From UBA4951 sp963616935 (GTDB lineage: Bacteria; Bacillota_I; Bacilli_A; RFN20; CAG-826), in NCBI GenBank assembly GCA_963616935.1, contig CAVEMS010000002.1, forward strand, positions 124,001 to 188,000: a stretch of DNA of 64,000 bases. Reading direction: 5' to 3'. A program made the position numbers and the translations under genes. How positions within the stretch are numbered: the stretch's first letter is position 1; the number at the start of each line of letters is the position of its first letter. The notes under the pieces are model-generated. The model saw only the letters and a program-made list of their open reading frames with translations. It ran no database searches and had not been told where the DNA came from. Positions 1-8,710 of this stretch are shown here, piece after piece.

Positions 1-149
1 ATGACGGATATGGCCACTAGAAGCAAAAGGAGAAGGCTAGCGATTAGGGTGAGCGCGATTAACATGGCTAGATTATATGATTTTTCGTGACTAATGGGGT
101 GAAAACACTCTTTCCCTGTAGCTACTAGATGAACCCAATCGGGACGCAT
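1..149 (-). CDS. Membrane protein, N-terminal fragment (runs off the window)
   Basis: An open minus-strand frame runs from an ATG at 149 to the window edge, giving 49 residues. About 27 mostly polar residues (beginning MRPDWVHLVATGKE) come first. A strongly hydrophobic stretch follows, roughly residues 28-49, rich in Leu, Ile and Ala, which reads as a first membrane helix with no lipobox. The frame is closed by a TGA about 12 codons upstream, so the start lies at or near this ATG. It diverges from the rhamnosidase gene. The family cannot be told from this fragment, and no clear Shine-Dalgarno sequence is visible. Confidence 0.45.
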   Translation of the reverse strand, partial: MRPDWVHLVATGKECFHPISHEKSYNLAMLIALTLIASLLLLLLVAISV

Positions 150-230
150 ATCGAATTTTGGGAGAATACATCGCCGCCATCGTCAAATCCCTTTGCATTT
201 ATGTATAATTAACTTTCGTGAGGAATAACG

Positions 231-1850
231 ATGGATAAGATACATTTCGTCAAAATCATCGATAGTAAGAACGTAGACGACATTAGGGCGTTAGAGATAA
301 ACGCGAAGAAGAAAAGCCATATATTCGATGCGCCGGTCATGAAAATAAACCGCGACGGTTACGTGATATTGGATTTTGGGAAGGAAATCTGTGGGCGCGT
401 GCACGTCGTCTATAGCTGGAATGGTGACGCCAAAGTCCGCTTTCGGACTGGCGAATCGGTTGCCGAAACCTGCGCTGAACTCGGAGAGAAAGGTGCTTGT
501 AACGACCATTCCTTGAGGGATGCCGTCTATCCCTCACTCAAACTAAGCGACTTCTCCACCACCGAGACCGGTTTCCGCTTCGTGCGCATCGATTCGCTTG
601 AAGGAACGGTTCAAATCATCTCTATATACGCCGAGGAGACGCCAAATGGGCTAAAAAGAATCGGGGATTTCAAGTGCAACGACGAAGAGATAAACAAGAT
701 ATTCGAAGTGGCGGCGAGAACCTTATCGCTATGCACTAGGGACGAAGAGATCTGGGATGCCATAAAACGCGACCGGATTGTCTGGATCGGTGATTTCTAC
801 CCGGAATTAATCGGACTATTCCCCTTATATGGAGATTTAAAGCAATTCAAGAACGTCTTCGATTCCTTCGGCTCCTTCGATAAGAGGTGGGCCAACGGGC
901 TACCATCCTATTCGGCGTGGTGGTTGCTTTGTTTATGCGAATACTACGCTTTATCGGGGGACGAGGAATACTTCCTTTCGAAAGATAAGGACATCGATGA
1001 CGTCATCGCTTCCTTCGATTCGATAATAAAAGAGAATGGGATGATATCGCCAAAGGACGGCATCGTGCCAACAAACGGCGATTTCAACTACTTCATCGAT
1101 TGGCCTTCCAACCAAACGAAAGACAGCGAAATCGGCTGGAGATACTTGCTTCTTATAATGCTAGCGAAAGCGAAAGACGTCTTAAGCGGTTTTAGCAAGG
1201 ACGTAAGCAAAATCGAGGCGATGATAAGCCGCCTTTCCTCTTATCACTATGACGAATCGTCCTTCAAGCAAGTGACGGCGCTTGGCGTATTATCTGGCAA
1301 GATAGACGAGAAGAAGGCAAGAGAGGCGCTTAAAAAGGACGGCGCGATGGGTATGACCTGCTTTATGAGCGCGATCATCGTCAAAGCGCTCGCAAAACTA
1401 GACGAAGGCGAGTTCGCCCTAAAAACAATAAAGGAATACTATGGCGCGATGCTAAAGATGGGCGCCACCTCCTTCTTTGAGGATTTCGATATGGGGTGGC
1501 TTAAGGACGATCCAGATCCCATCACGGAATTGCCAAGGGAAAACAAGAAAAACATCCACGCCGACTATGGGAAATTCTGCTATAAGGGCCTTCGCCATAG
1601 TTTATGCCATGGCTGGTCAAGCGGATTCATCTCCTTCTTCTTCGATTACGTTCTCGGCGTCGCCTCTCTCGAACCGGGTTATAAGACGATAAGCGTCACG
1701 CCGCATCTATCGGGCTTAAGGAAAGCAAGCGGCGTCATCGCGACGCCATACGGCCCGATTCATGTGTCGCACGAACTAATCGACGGCAAGATCCATACCG
1801 AGATCGATTTGCCAAAAGGCGTGCAGATCGCGGATGGATTGATCAAATAG
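231..1850 (+). CDS. GH78-like alpha-L-rhamnosidase
   Basis: Predicted glycoside hydrolase removing terminal L-rhamnose from plant or bacterial glycans. The family assignment rests on two motifs of the GH78 (alpha/alpha)6 barrel: KRDRIVWIGD at residues 179-188, where the catalytic acid of GH78 sits in an RDExxWxGD-like motif, and LCHGWSSGF near residue 458. An N-terminal beta-rich region (about 1-140) would be the accessory sandwich. At 539 residues it is much shorter than classic GH78 enzymes of about 900. There is no signal peptide, so it would act in the cytoplasm on imported oligosaccharides. A TGAGG ribosome site precedes the ATG, and TATAAT lies at 204-209 without a good -35. It stands alone, with a terminator after it. 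Exact substrate unknown. Confidence 0.75.
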   Translation: MDKIHFVKIIDSKNVDDIRALEINAKKKSHIFDAPVMKINRDGYVILDFGKEICGRVHVVYSWNGDAKVRFRTGESVAETCAELGEKGACNDHSLRDAVYPSLKLSDFSTTETGFRFVRIDSLEGTVQIISIYAEETPNGLKRIGDFKCNDEEINKIFEVAARTLSLCTRDEEIWDAIKRDRIVWIGDFYPELIGLFPLYGDLKQFKNVFDSFGSFDKRWANGLPSYSAWWLLCLCEYYALSGDEEYFLSKDKDIDDVIASFDSIIKENGMISPKDGIVPTNGDFNYFIDWPSNQTKDSEIGWRYLLLIMLAKAKDVLSGFSKDVSKIEAMISRLSSYHYDESSFKQVTALGVLSGKIDEKKAREALKKDGAMGMTCFMSAIIVKALAKLDEGEFALKTIKEYYGAMLKMGATSFFEDFDMGWLKDDPDPITELPRENKKNIHADYGKFCYKGLRHSLCHGWSSGFISFFFDYVLGVASLEPGYKTISVTPHLSGLRKASGVIATPYGPIHVSHELIDGKIHTEIDLPKGVQIADGLIK

Positions 1851-1868
1851 AGACATAGACGAATAAGC

Positions 1869-1894
1869 AAAAAGGCGGCTTGAACCGCCTTTTT
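1869..1894. terminator. Bidirectional rho-independent terminator (GH78 gene / rpiA)
   Basis: A 10-bp perfect stem (AAAAAGGCGG pairing with CCGCCTTTTT, loop CTTGAA) ends in a U-run on either strand. It lies between two convergent genes and can serve both. Confidence 0.9.
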
Positions 1895-1930
1895 ACGTCT
1901 AAGAAATCATCGAAAGGAAAATTCGAGGGA

Positions 1931-2683
1931 TCACAAACCCAATATCTCGATTTGGGGGTAACCGATAAAGAGACCTGAATCGAGGACGCCGACTATCGAC
2001 TTTATCCTTTTTTCCATGTCGTCTGGGATATCATTGAACCAAGCGTCCAGGATATAGTTGCCATGCTCGGTGAGAACGGGGCCGTCTTTTGAGGAGCCCG
2101 CTTTACGGATATCGACTCGATATGCGCCAAGTGCCTCAAGTTCTTTTTTGACGGGATAGACGGCTTCGGGCAAAGTTTCGACCGGGACTGGAAAACGCTC
2201 GCCTAAGCGCGCCACTTTCTTCGATTGATCGACCAATATGTAGGCTTTTTTGGAGCTCGAAAGAACGATCTTCTCGCGAAGCATCGCGCCGCCTCTTCCT
2301 TTGATGAGCCTATTTTTAGAATCGACTTCGTCGGCGCCGTCATAGCACCAATCGAGCTTCCCTTCGCCAAGCTCGGAGATCGATAGGCCTAAGGAAATGG
2401 CCAAATGGGTTATCTCGTAGCTCGTCGTGACGACTTGTAGCTTTAGCCCAAGCACAGAAGCGCGATGGGCCAAGGCGATGGTAGCCAAAAAGGAAGTGCT
2501 ACCGCTTCCAATGCCGATACGGTCGCCATTTTTGGCGAGGCTTGCTAGTTCCAAAGCAATCTTTCGCTTCTCCTCTTCGTGCGAGATCGAGGAGAATCCT
2601 AGCTCGTCTCTAAGCGAGCGCACCAAATCGTCGAAGGAGCCTTTGGGGCTGATATTTAATGGGTTTTCTTTTATCATGCCCAT
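1931..2683 (-). CDS. rpiA: Ribose-5-phosphate isomerase A
   Basis: Interconverts ribose 5-phosphate and ribulose 5-phosphate in the non-oxidative pentose phosphate pathway; cytoplasmic. Family hallmarks are present in order: the phosphate-binding loop GIGSGST, the active-site segment DGADEVD, KGRGGAML with the following EK, and TEHGNYILD near the C-terminus. At 250 residues it is slightly longer than usual because about 37 residues, including FDDLVRSLRDELGF, precede the normal N-terminus. AAGGAG lies about 12 nt before the ATG chosen; a second Met two codons on is possible. It is monocistronic, and the rpe gene of the same pathway lies 54 kb away. Confidence 0.93.
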   Translation of the reverse strand: MGMIKENPLNISPKGSFDDLVRSLRDELGFSSISHEEEKRKIALELASLAKNGDRIGIGSGSTSFLATIALAHRASVLGLKLQVVTTSYEITHLAISLGLSISELGEGKLDWCYDGADEVDSKNRLIKGRGGAMLREKIVLSSSKKAYILVDQSKKVARLGERFPVPVETLPEAVYPVKKELEALGAYRVDIRKAGSSKDGPVLTEHGNYILDAWFNDIPDDMEKRIKSIVGVLDSGLFIGYPQIEILGL

Positions 2684-2801
2684 ATTATCGACTCTCTCCT
2701 TTCTTTAAGCAATAACCGCACATCTTTTTTCGGTCTATGGGAGAAGCGAAAAAAGCAATTATTTTCGTGACTTTTGAATATTAGAGTATAGACTCTAGGC
2801 G

Positions 2802-3446
2802 ATGGAAAAACCCCTTTACGACTCAAACAACAAACTAGGCGTCATGTCTTACCTCATAAGCAGCGGCTTTTTCGCGACTTTGTTAGGTTCATATATCGTC
2901 TTGATCTTCATCTCCACGAACGATTCCTTGAGGAACGAGTCGATATTGACGTCCGTCACGAGCTTCATCGGGCTTCTTATCAGCGTCTTTGGGCTATATA
3001 ACGGCCTCAAGAAGAGAGCCATCCATTCCTTTTTGATCACCGGATTGCTATTGGCGTTATTAACGCTAAACGGGCTATTCCGAAGCATCATGCCGGCGCT
3101 TAGCGATAGCTCGGCCTCCCTTTCGTCATGGGGCATCGCCGCCGTTACTTGCTTCTCCTTCCTTTTCGTTAACGGGGTGATCGCTTTATTGCTTCCCCGA
3201 AAACATCTCTTCGTCAGGAAGATGATGCTAATACTCTCGATGACGATACTCGTCGCGATAGATGGCATCACCTTCATATCCGACGTCATCTCGTTAGTCC
3301 AAACGGGCGCCGCAAAAGGTCAGATCGCGTTGCTTAGTTTGCTTAGCGCCTATACTAATTTGGCTCCAATAGTCATTCTAGGCTTCTTGATCGGATACCT
3401 TCTTGACGTGCATTTCAAAAACGAAATCGTCGAAAAGAAAGACTGA
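2802..3446 (+). CDS. Six-helix membrane protein of unknown function
   Basis: I do not recognise the family. The 214-residue product has about five to six hydrophobic helices (near 14-37, 47-65, 74-93, 107-129, 139-160 and 172-197) and a charged tail EIVEKKD, so both ends are probably cytoplasmic. No catalytic motif is visible. There is no Shine-Dalgarno sequence. Instead TATAGA (2787-2792) ends 9 nt before the ATG, so the transcript would have almost no leader. The next gene, xth, is convergent and only 5 bp away, with no terminator between. Confidence 0.6.
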   Translation: MEKPLYDSNNKLGVMSYLISSGFFATLLGSYIVLIFISTNDSLRNESILTSVTSFIGLLISVFGLYNGLKKRAIHSFLITGLLLALLTLNGLFRSIMPALSDSSASLSSWGIAAVTCFSFLFVNGVIALLLPRKHLFVRKMMLILSMTILVAIDGITFISDVISLVQTGAAKGQIALLSLLSAYTNLAPIVILGFLIGYLLDVHFKNEIVEKKD

Positions 3447-3451
3447 TTTTC

Positions 3452-4219
3452 TTATAAATCGATATCAAGTTCGATCGGCGCATGGTCGCTTCCGAGCGTT
3501 TCCGTATGGATTTTCGAGTCGATGAGTTTAGAAGTTAAGGAAGGAGACAACACGAAATAATCGATTCTCCATCCGGCGTTCTTTTCTCTGGCGTGGAAGC
3601 GGTAGCTCCACCAGGAATATTCGATTTTCGTTGGATATAGATAGCGGTATGAATCGATGTAGCCATGGCCAAGAAGTCTCGTGAATGCGGCTCTTTCTTC
3701 GTCTGTGAAGCCGGCATTATGGCGATTCGATTGGGGATTCTTAAGATCGATCTCATTATGAGCGACGTTAAGATCGCCGGCATAGATGACGGGTTTGTTG
3801 GAATTAAGCCCGTCGATGAATTTCAAAAGCCTCTCTTCGTATTCCAAACGGAAGGACAACCGTTTGAGTTCTTCCCCGCTGTTTGGGACATAGACGCCAA
3901 GGAAATAGAAGGAAGGGTATTCGGCGAGGATGACTCGGCCTTCCTCGCTATAAGCGCCATCATCTAGGCCATATCGGACCGAAAGAGGCTCTTCCTTTGA
4001 GAAAAGAGCGACCCCACTATAGCCTTTTTTGACTTTCGAGGTGCTTTGGTATAGATGATACCCGCTCGGCTTGAAGGGATATTCCTTGCCATCTTCTTCC
4101 GTGAATTTGCTCTCACCGATGAAGAAGATATCGGCATCGAAGGAAAAGAAAGTATCCTCGAAGCCTTTCTTGAGGATGGCCCTAAGCCCGTTAACGTTCC
4201 AAGAAATGATTTTTTTCAT
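3452..4219 (-). CDS. xth: Exodeoxyribonuclease III (AP endonuclease)
   Basis: Repairs abasic sites and degrades duplex DNA 3' to 5'; endonuclease/exonuclease/phosphatase fold. Motifs run in family order: ISWNVNGLRA at the N-terminus, the metal-binding Glu in GESKF (most relatives have QETK), the YVPNS tyrosine segment, AGDLNVAHNEIDL with the catalytic Asp and Asn, GWRIDYF, and the terminal GSDHAPI carrying the Asp-His pair. Its 255 residues match the family length. The upstream sequence is purine-rich (AGAGGAAAAC), giving a ribosome site. Monocistronic as far as seen. Confidence 0.93.
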   Translation of the reverse strand: MKKIISWNVNGLRAILKKGFEDTFFSFDADIFFIGESKFTEEDGKEYPFKPSGYHLYQSTSKVKKGYSGVALFSKEEPLSVRYGLDDGAYSEEGRVILAEYPSFYFLGVYVPNSGEELKRLSFRLEYEERLLKFIDGLNSNKPVIYAGDLNVAHNEIDLKNPQSNRHNAGFTDEERAAFTRLLGHGYIDSYRYLYPTKIEYSWWSYRFHAREKNAGWRIDYFVLSPSLTSKLIDSKIHTETLGSDHAPIELDIDL

Positions 4220-4252
4220 ATTGTTTTCCTCTTTCCTAAGCCGATTTTCTCT

Positions 4253-4870
4253 CTAATTTTCTAACAAATCCTCGATGTTGCAACCCAAAACCAACGTTAG
4301 CCTATGAAGGGTTATAGCCTGCGCTTTGTTTATGTCGTTTTTGTTTTGCTCGTACATTTGTATCGAGCGTAGCGACACATCTGCCCTTTTGGATAACTCG
4401 CTTTGCGAAAGCCCCATCGCTTCCCTTATTCTCTTAAGGTTCGTGGTCCGTTTTCTTTTGAAATACATCTCAGCGACCCGATAAAATCTCGTTATATCCG
4501 CCTCATGCATGGTCGGATATAGCTTTCGCACCTCTTCAATCGGCAAGCATTCGTTTATCCTATGGAAAGAGAGCCCTTTCTCATATTGAAGCTGCGCTAA
4601 CGCCCATCCAGACCAATACCATACGCCTTTTTTTGCCGTTCCTTTCGAAAGCGTCCTTTTATCCGGAACGAGTTCGCCAAGATAATCAAGCGAGGAGCAA
4701 GTGAGGTATTTTGGATGCCCTTTTTCAATGTGCTTAGCAAGATCGGAATCGACGAACATACGCCAAAAAGCGGACGGATCCATTCCGTTCGAATCAATGC
4801 GCTCAAGCATTGTGCCTAAATTCTCGGCCACATATGGCAAATACGAGCGGTCATATGATTGAATCGCCAT
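4253..4870 (-). CDS. XRE-family antitoxin of a DUF3990 toxin-antitoxin pair
   Basis: The 205-residue protein has an N-terminal region (1-135) rich in aromatic residues, including a YWSGWALAQLQYEKG segment, and a C-terminal helix-turn-helix (about 140-203, LKRIREAMGLSQSELSKRA followed by SLRSIQMYEQ). The HTH is of the Cro/XRE type. Its start lies inside the end of the toxin gene, a 20-bp overlap, so translation is probably coupled. By analogy with known DUF3990-linked HTH proteins it should neutralise the toxin and repress the shared promoter, which carries a perfect palindrome at 5561-5576. The role is inferred from pairing. Confidence 0.7.
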   Translation of the reverse strand: MAIQSYDRSYLPYVAENLGTMLERIDSNGMDPSAFWRMFVDSDLAKHIEKGHPKYLTCSSLDYLGELVPDKRTLSKGTAKKGVWYWSGWALAQLQYEKGLSFHRINECLPIEEVRKLYPTMHEADITRFYRVAEMYFKRKRTTNLKRIREAMGLSQSELSKRADVSLRSIQMYEQNKNDINKAQAITLHRLTLVLGCNIEDLLEN

Positions 4871-5531
4871 TTTTTAACCCCTTTCTCATTATGTCGATTA
4901 CGAATAAGTCCTTCGAAAGCGGCGCGGATTTGCGCGTCTTTTTGAAATATTCCATCCTTGCTTTCTCGCCTCTTGCCTTCCTTTTGGCGAAATATAACGC
5001 CCTGTCCGCCATCTCAAATCCTTTGAATGTTAATCTGGAGAACGCAAGCTCGCTTACGACGACGATCTGCTTTCCTAGTTCGCCAAGTTCCATTGCATGA
5101 CTCAATTGCCTGACCGATATCGTGTTGTTTATGAAATCCCTTGCGAAAGCGAAATAAGAATCATCGGCCCTATATCCGATTATGACATCGTATTCGCTAA
5201 CATCGATATAGAAGTTCTTAAGCAAGTATTTCTTCGCCTGAAGCGATATTTCGCTATTGAGGTCAAAGGTTCTATATTTCAAAAGCACTGCCATCCAATT
5301 CAATATTGAATAGCGTTCATCCGTCAAATCCAAAATGCGCAAGCCGTCAACGCATAGAGAGTATTCATTCGCGAAACCATTCCTCTCGTCGTTGTCGGAA
5401 GCCCATTCTTTGGCAAGTTCCAGACTCTCTGTACAATAGAATCCAAAGCCATAGTCGTTATGCGCGTTTCCTAAGTGATATCGTGGTTTTTCGATGATGT
5501 TTTTGGATCCGTGGTATAGGGTGAATTGCAT
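4851..5531 (-). CDS. DUF3990-family toxin (ADP-ribosyltransferase-like)
   Basis: The N-terminus LYHGSKNIIEKP and the following GFGFYCTESLELAKEWA match the DUF3990 family, whose fold is related to ADP-ribosyltransferases: His in YHG, and Tyr in FYCT as candidate NAD-contacting residues. The family is commonly found in toxin-antitoxin loci. It has 226 residues and no signal peptide. It is first in a two-gene operon with the XRE antitoxin. AAGGAG lies 10 nt before the ATG. The target is not evident from sequence. Assignment as toxin is from family and context, not from a visible activity. Confidence 0.7.
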   Translation of the reverse strand: MQFTLYHGSKNIIEKPRYHLGNAHNDYGFGFYCTESLELAKEWASDNDERNGFANEYSLCVDGLRILDLTDERYSILNWMAVLLKYRTFDLNSEISLQAKKYLLKNFYIDVSEYDVIIGYRADDSYFAFARDFINNTISVRQLSHAMELGELGKQIVVVSELAFSRLTFKGFEMADRALYFAKRKARGEKARMEYFKKTRKSAPLSKDLFVIDIMRKGLKNGDSII

Positions 5532-5556
5532 TCAATGGGTCTCCTTATCAGTAAAT

Positions 5557-5607
5557 ATTATATCATTGCAATGATACAATTTAAGTAGAATTATCTATTT
5601 ATCATTG
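5557..5607. promoter_or_regulatory. Autoregulatory operator and promoter of the toxin-antitoxin operon
   Basis: On the minus strand a TATAAT -10 box (5557-5562) abuts a perfect 16-bp palindrome TATCATTGCAATGATA (5561-5576), so the palindrome lies between -10 and -35. A second TATCATTG half-site lies at 5600-5607, 39 bp further upstream. This layout is typical of XRE antitoxin autorepression; binding by the 4253-4870 product is inferred. Confidence 0.65.
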
Positions 5608-5658
5608 GGGAAATTCCGATGAAGGGCAATTCATATTTGCCCAAAAACATTTTCACGG

Positions 5659-5692
5659 CGTTCTTTATAAGAAGAACGTTTTGAGCGATAAT
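5659..5692 (+). promoter_or_regulatory. dnaE promoter, predicted leaderless, with hairpin over -35
   Basis: GATAAT at 5687-5692 ends exactly 6 nt before the dnaE ATG, placing the expected start of transcription on the A of ATG. With a 17-bp spacer the -35 is TTTATA (5664-5669). This lies in a hairpin of 7 bp (CGTTCTT 5659-5665 with AAGAACG 5672-5678). No Shine-Dalgarno sequence is present. Confidence 0.5.
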
Positions 5693-5698
5693 TGACTT

Positions 5699-8600
5699 AT
5701 GTCCTTCATCCCTCTTCACGTTTATAGCGGATTTAGTTACCTTCAAAGCGCGATCCCCGTCGGAAAGCTTCCTTCACTAGCGAAGAAAATGGGCTATTCG
5801 TCGATCGGCCTATGCGATAACGGCTCCTTATCCGGATGCGCGCCCTTTTATCACGCCGCAATGAATGCCGGGATCACCCCCATCTTCGGCATGGATTATC
5901 CTCTTGAAGAGGGGAATTTCTCCTTATTCGTCCTTAACGAAGAGGGGTATCGGAATCTCTTGAGGCTCGAGAAGTCCGTAAGCGATGGCACGAAATCGTT
6001 ATCGTTGCTTCGGAATAACCAGGTCGGATTAGCGAAAGTCTATCTCCCTAGCGGCGATTTCGACACGGAAACATTAAGCAAGCTTCATATCACCCTCAAA
6101 GGGATCGATTTGTTATGGCTTGGGCTACCTTATGCGCTTAGAAAAGAGGAATTGGAGAGAATCCGCTCGTTCGCCAATGAGCATTCCTATCCCCTTTTGG
6201 CCTTCCCGAAAATAGCCTATCCGAAGAAAGAAGACGCCATAGTGCTCGACATCGTGACGGCCATCCTAGAAAAGAAGACTTTGGAGCACGATAAGAAAAA
6301 CGGAAGCGAATACCTCCTCTCACCCGAGGAGATTAACGCTTATTACCTCGAGGAAGAAATTAAAGAAACGGAGAGGCTAACAAATCAGATTTCCTTCTCC
6401 TTCGTTCAAAAAAGAGGAGGGTTGCTCCGTTTCCCGAATCCTCTAGGCCTATCAAGCGAGGAATATCTAAGGAAACTCGCTTTCGAAGGGCTGGCGAAAA
6501 AAGGATTCGAAAACGACAAAACCTACTTAGAACGGTTGGAATACGAACTCAAAATAATCGATGAGATGGGCTATGCCGACTATTTCCTCATCGTTTCCGA
6601 TTACGTTTCCTACGCCAAAACGCATGGAGTATTAGTCGGGCCAGGAAGAGGATCGTCGGCCGGTTCTCTCGTCTCTTTCGTTTTGGGGATCGTCGATGCC
6701 GACCCAATCAAATACGATTTATTGTTCGAGCGATTCCTAAATCCCGAGAGGCAGTCGATGCCGGATATCGACGTCGATTTCGCCGATACGACAAGGGAAA
6801 AGGTCATAGCCTATCTTCAAAACAAGTACGGCAAAGAGAGGACGGGACACGTCCTCACCACCCAAGTGATCGGCGCCAAAGAAGCCCTTCGCGACATCGG
6901 ACGCGTCTATAAATATAAGCAAAGCGAAATAGAGCTCGTCATCGGCACCATCATGAACGACCGCTTGAGCCTTAGGGACGACTATCGGACGTCGAAGAAA
7001 TTCCGCGATCTCATCGATAGCGACGCCTATTTCCTGAAATACGTCTCTTTGGCCTCGAAAATCGAGGGGCTACCACGCCAAGCGGGGCTTCACGCCGCCG
7101 GCATCGTCCTTAACGACGCCCCTCTTAATGAAGCGGCTCCGGTCACCGTCTCTAGCGAGGTCGGATACGTCTGTTGCCTCGAAAAGGATTATCTCGAGGA
7201 GCAAGGCTTCCTCAAGATGGACCTACTAGGCCTAACGAACCTTAGCACCATCGAACGCTGCCTATATCTCATAAAACGCTTCAAGGGATTAGATATCGAC
7301 CCATATTCGCTCCCATACGAAGACGAAGAGGCGATTTCCCTAATAAGAAACGGCGAGACGATGGGATTATTCCAGCTCGAAAGCCCAGGGATGAAAAGGG
7401 CCATCAGGCAAGTCGGACCGACCTCTTTTAAGGATGTGGCCGCTTTATTGGCGCTATTTAGGCCAGGGCCGATGGAATCGATACCTTCCTATGCCAAAAG
7501 GAAGAAAGAATTGGAGAAAGTCACCTATCTCTCCCCTGAACTTGAGCCGATTCTTAAAGACACCTATGGCATCATCGTATATCAGGAACAGATAATGCAG
7601 ATCGCGAGGGCCAGCGCCGGTTTTAGCTATGGCGAGGCCGATCTTTTTAGGCGCGCCATCTCCAAAAAGAACGCCGATAAGCTATTGGCGTTAAAGAACA
7701 ACTTCATCAACGGCTGTCTCAAAAACGGGCATAGCGAGAGGATGGCCAACGCCTTATATTCCTTGATCGAGCGTTTTGCGAATTACGGATTCAATAAGTC
7801 GCATGCGGTCTCTTACGCCGTCTTGACTTGCCGGATGGCTTACCTTAAAGCCCATTATCCAATGGAATTCTATTGCTCGATCCTTGGCGCCCTCTCCCCT
7901 AACGACGCCAAATTCAAAAACACCCTAAGCGAGATAAAGAAAAGAGGCCTTTCTCTTGCTTTGCCCGACGTCAATAAAAGCGAGGAAACCTTCGTTTTGG
8001 ATGAGAATAAGCTCCGTTTCCCCTTATCGTCCATAAAAGGTTTGCCCGGCGCTTTCGCTTCCAGGGTTCTCGATGAAAGAAGGCAAAACGGCCCATTCGC
8101 CGACTTCTTCGACTTCGCCGCCAGAATGAAAAAGGCATCCGTCAGCGAATCGATCCTGATGCGCCTTATCGATAGCGGCTCCTTCGATTCCCTTTACCCT
8201 TCGAGAAACACCTTGCGTGCTACCACAAAAAGCGCCCTCGCCTACGCCGATATGGTCTATACGGATGAAGACAGCGTGCTACTAGACATCAGTTTCGAAA
8301 AGCCGGTGATGAACGTAATCGATGACGACGAGAGAATGAACCTTTCCGCCGAATACGACTCTTTAGGGCTAATGATCAGCGGCTCGCCTCTTTCCTTCTA
8401 TAAGAAAGAGATTGCGGAGAAAGGCGCCATCCCCTTAGCCGAGGTCCCTTCCAAAAACGGCGAGATATTGACCTATGGCATCGTCAAGTCGATGCGGGCG
8501 ATCTCAACGAGAAACGGCGGGAGAATGGCTTTCCTTGAAGTCTATGACGAGATAAGCGAGATGAGCATGGTCCTCTTTAGCGAGGCCTATAACGCCTATT

Positions 8601-8710
8601 TCCCTCTCCTGAAAACCGATGCCCTTTTGTATCTATGGGTGAGGAAGGACAACCGGAAAGAAGGCTCTTACATCGTCTCGAAAGCCGAGAATATCGGAGG
8701 TAATATATGA
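5699..8710 (+). CDS. dnaE: DNA polymerase III alpha subunit, DnaE type
   Basis: C-family replicative polymerase; in Firmicutes DnaE extends primers before handing over to PolC. In order: an N-terminal PHP domain (about 1-210), the palm with GPGRGSSAGS and the catalytic PDIDVDFAD (about residues 355-363), fingers, and a C-terminal OB fold (about 900-1000, including GIVKSM). At 1003 residues it is of the short DnaE3-like kind. The PHP metal site looks lost: the usual HxHxxYS reads HVYSGFS and the usual TDH reads CDN, so no proofreading activity is expected. It overlaps polA by 4 bp (ATGA). The start is supported by the leaderless promoter and the family N-terminus. Confidence 0.95.
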   Translation: MSFIPLHVYSGFSYLQSAIPVGKLPSLAKKMGYSSIGLCDNGSLSGCAPFYHAAMNAGITPIFGMDYPLEEGNFSLFVLNEEGYRNLLRLEKSVSDGTKSLSLLRNNQVGLAKVYLPSGDFDTETLSKLHITLKGIDLLWLGLPYALRKEELERIRSFANEHSYPLLAFPKIAYPKKEDAIVLDIVTAILEKKTLEHDKKNGSEYLLSPEEINAYYLEEEIKETERLTNQISFSFVQKRGGLLRFPNPLGLSSEEYLRKLAFEGLAKKGFENDKTYLERLEYELKIIDEMGYADYFLIVSDYVSYAKTHGVLVGPGRGSSAGSLVSFVLGIVDADPIKYDLLFERFLNPERQSMPDIDVDFADTTREKVIAYLQNKYGKERTGHVLTTQVIGAKEALRDIGRVYKYKQSEIELVIGTIMNDRLSLRDDYRTSKKFRDLIDSDAYFLKYVSLASKIEGLPRQAGLHAAGIVLNDAPLNEAAPVTVSSEVGYVCCLEKDYLEEQGFLKMDLLGLTNLSTIERCLYLIKRFKGLDIDPYSLPYEDEEAISLIRNGETMGLFQLESPGMKRAIRQVGPTSFKDVAALLALFRPGPMESIPSYAKRKKELEKVTYLSPELEPILKDTYGIIVYQEQIMQIARASAGFSYGEADLFRRAISKKNADKLLALKNNFINGCLKNGHSERMANALYSLIERFANYGFNKSHAVSYAVLTCRMAYLKAHYPMEFYCSILGALSPNDAKFKNTLSEIKKRGLSLALPDVNKSEETFVLDENKLRFPLSSIKGLPGAFASRVLDERRQNGPFADFFDFAARMKKASVSESILMRLIDSGSFDSLYPSRNTLRATTKSALAYADMVYTDEDSVLLDISFEKPVMNVIDDDERMNLSAEYDSLGLMISGSPLSFYKKEIAEKGAIPLAEVPSKNGEILTYGIVKSMRAISTRNGGRMAFLEVYDEISEMSMVLFSEAYNAYFPLLKTDALLYLWVRKDNRKEGSYIVSKAENIGGNI

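Noticed and set aside
60..200. Minus-strand frame beginning MQRDLTMAAMYSP before the first gene
   Set aside because: Stops after about 40 codons at a TAG, has no family, and competes with the better frame carrying a membrane helix.
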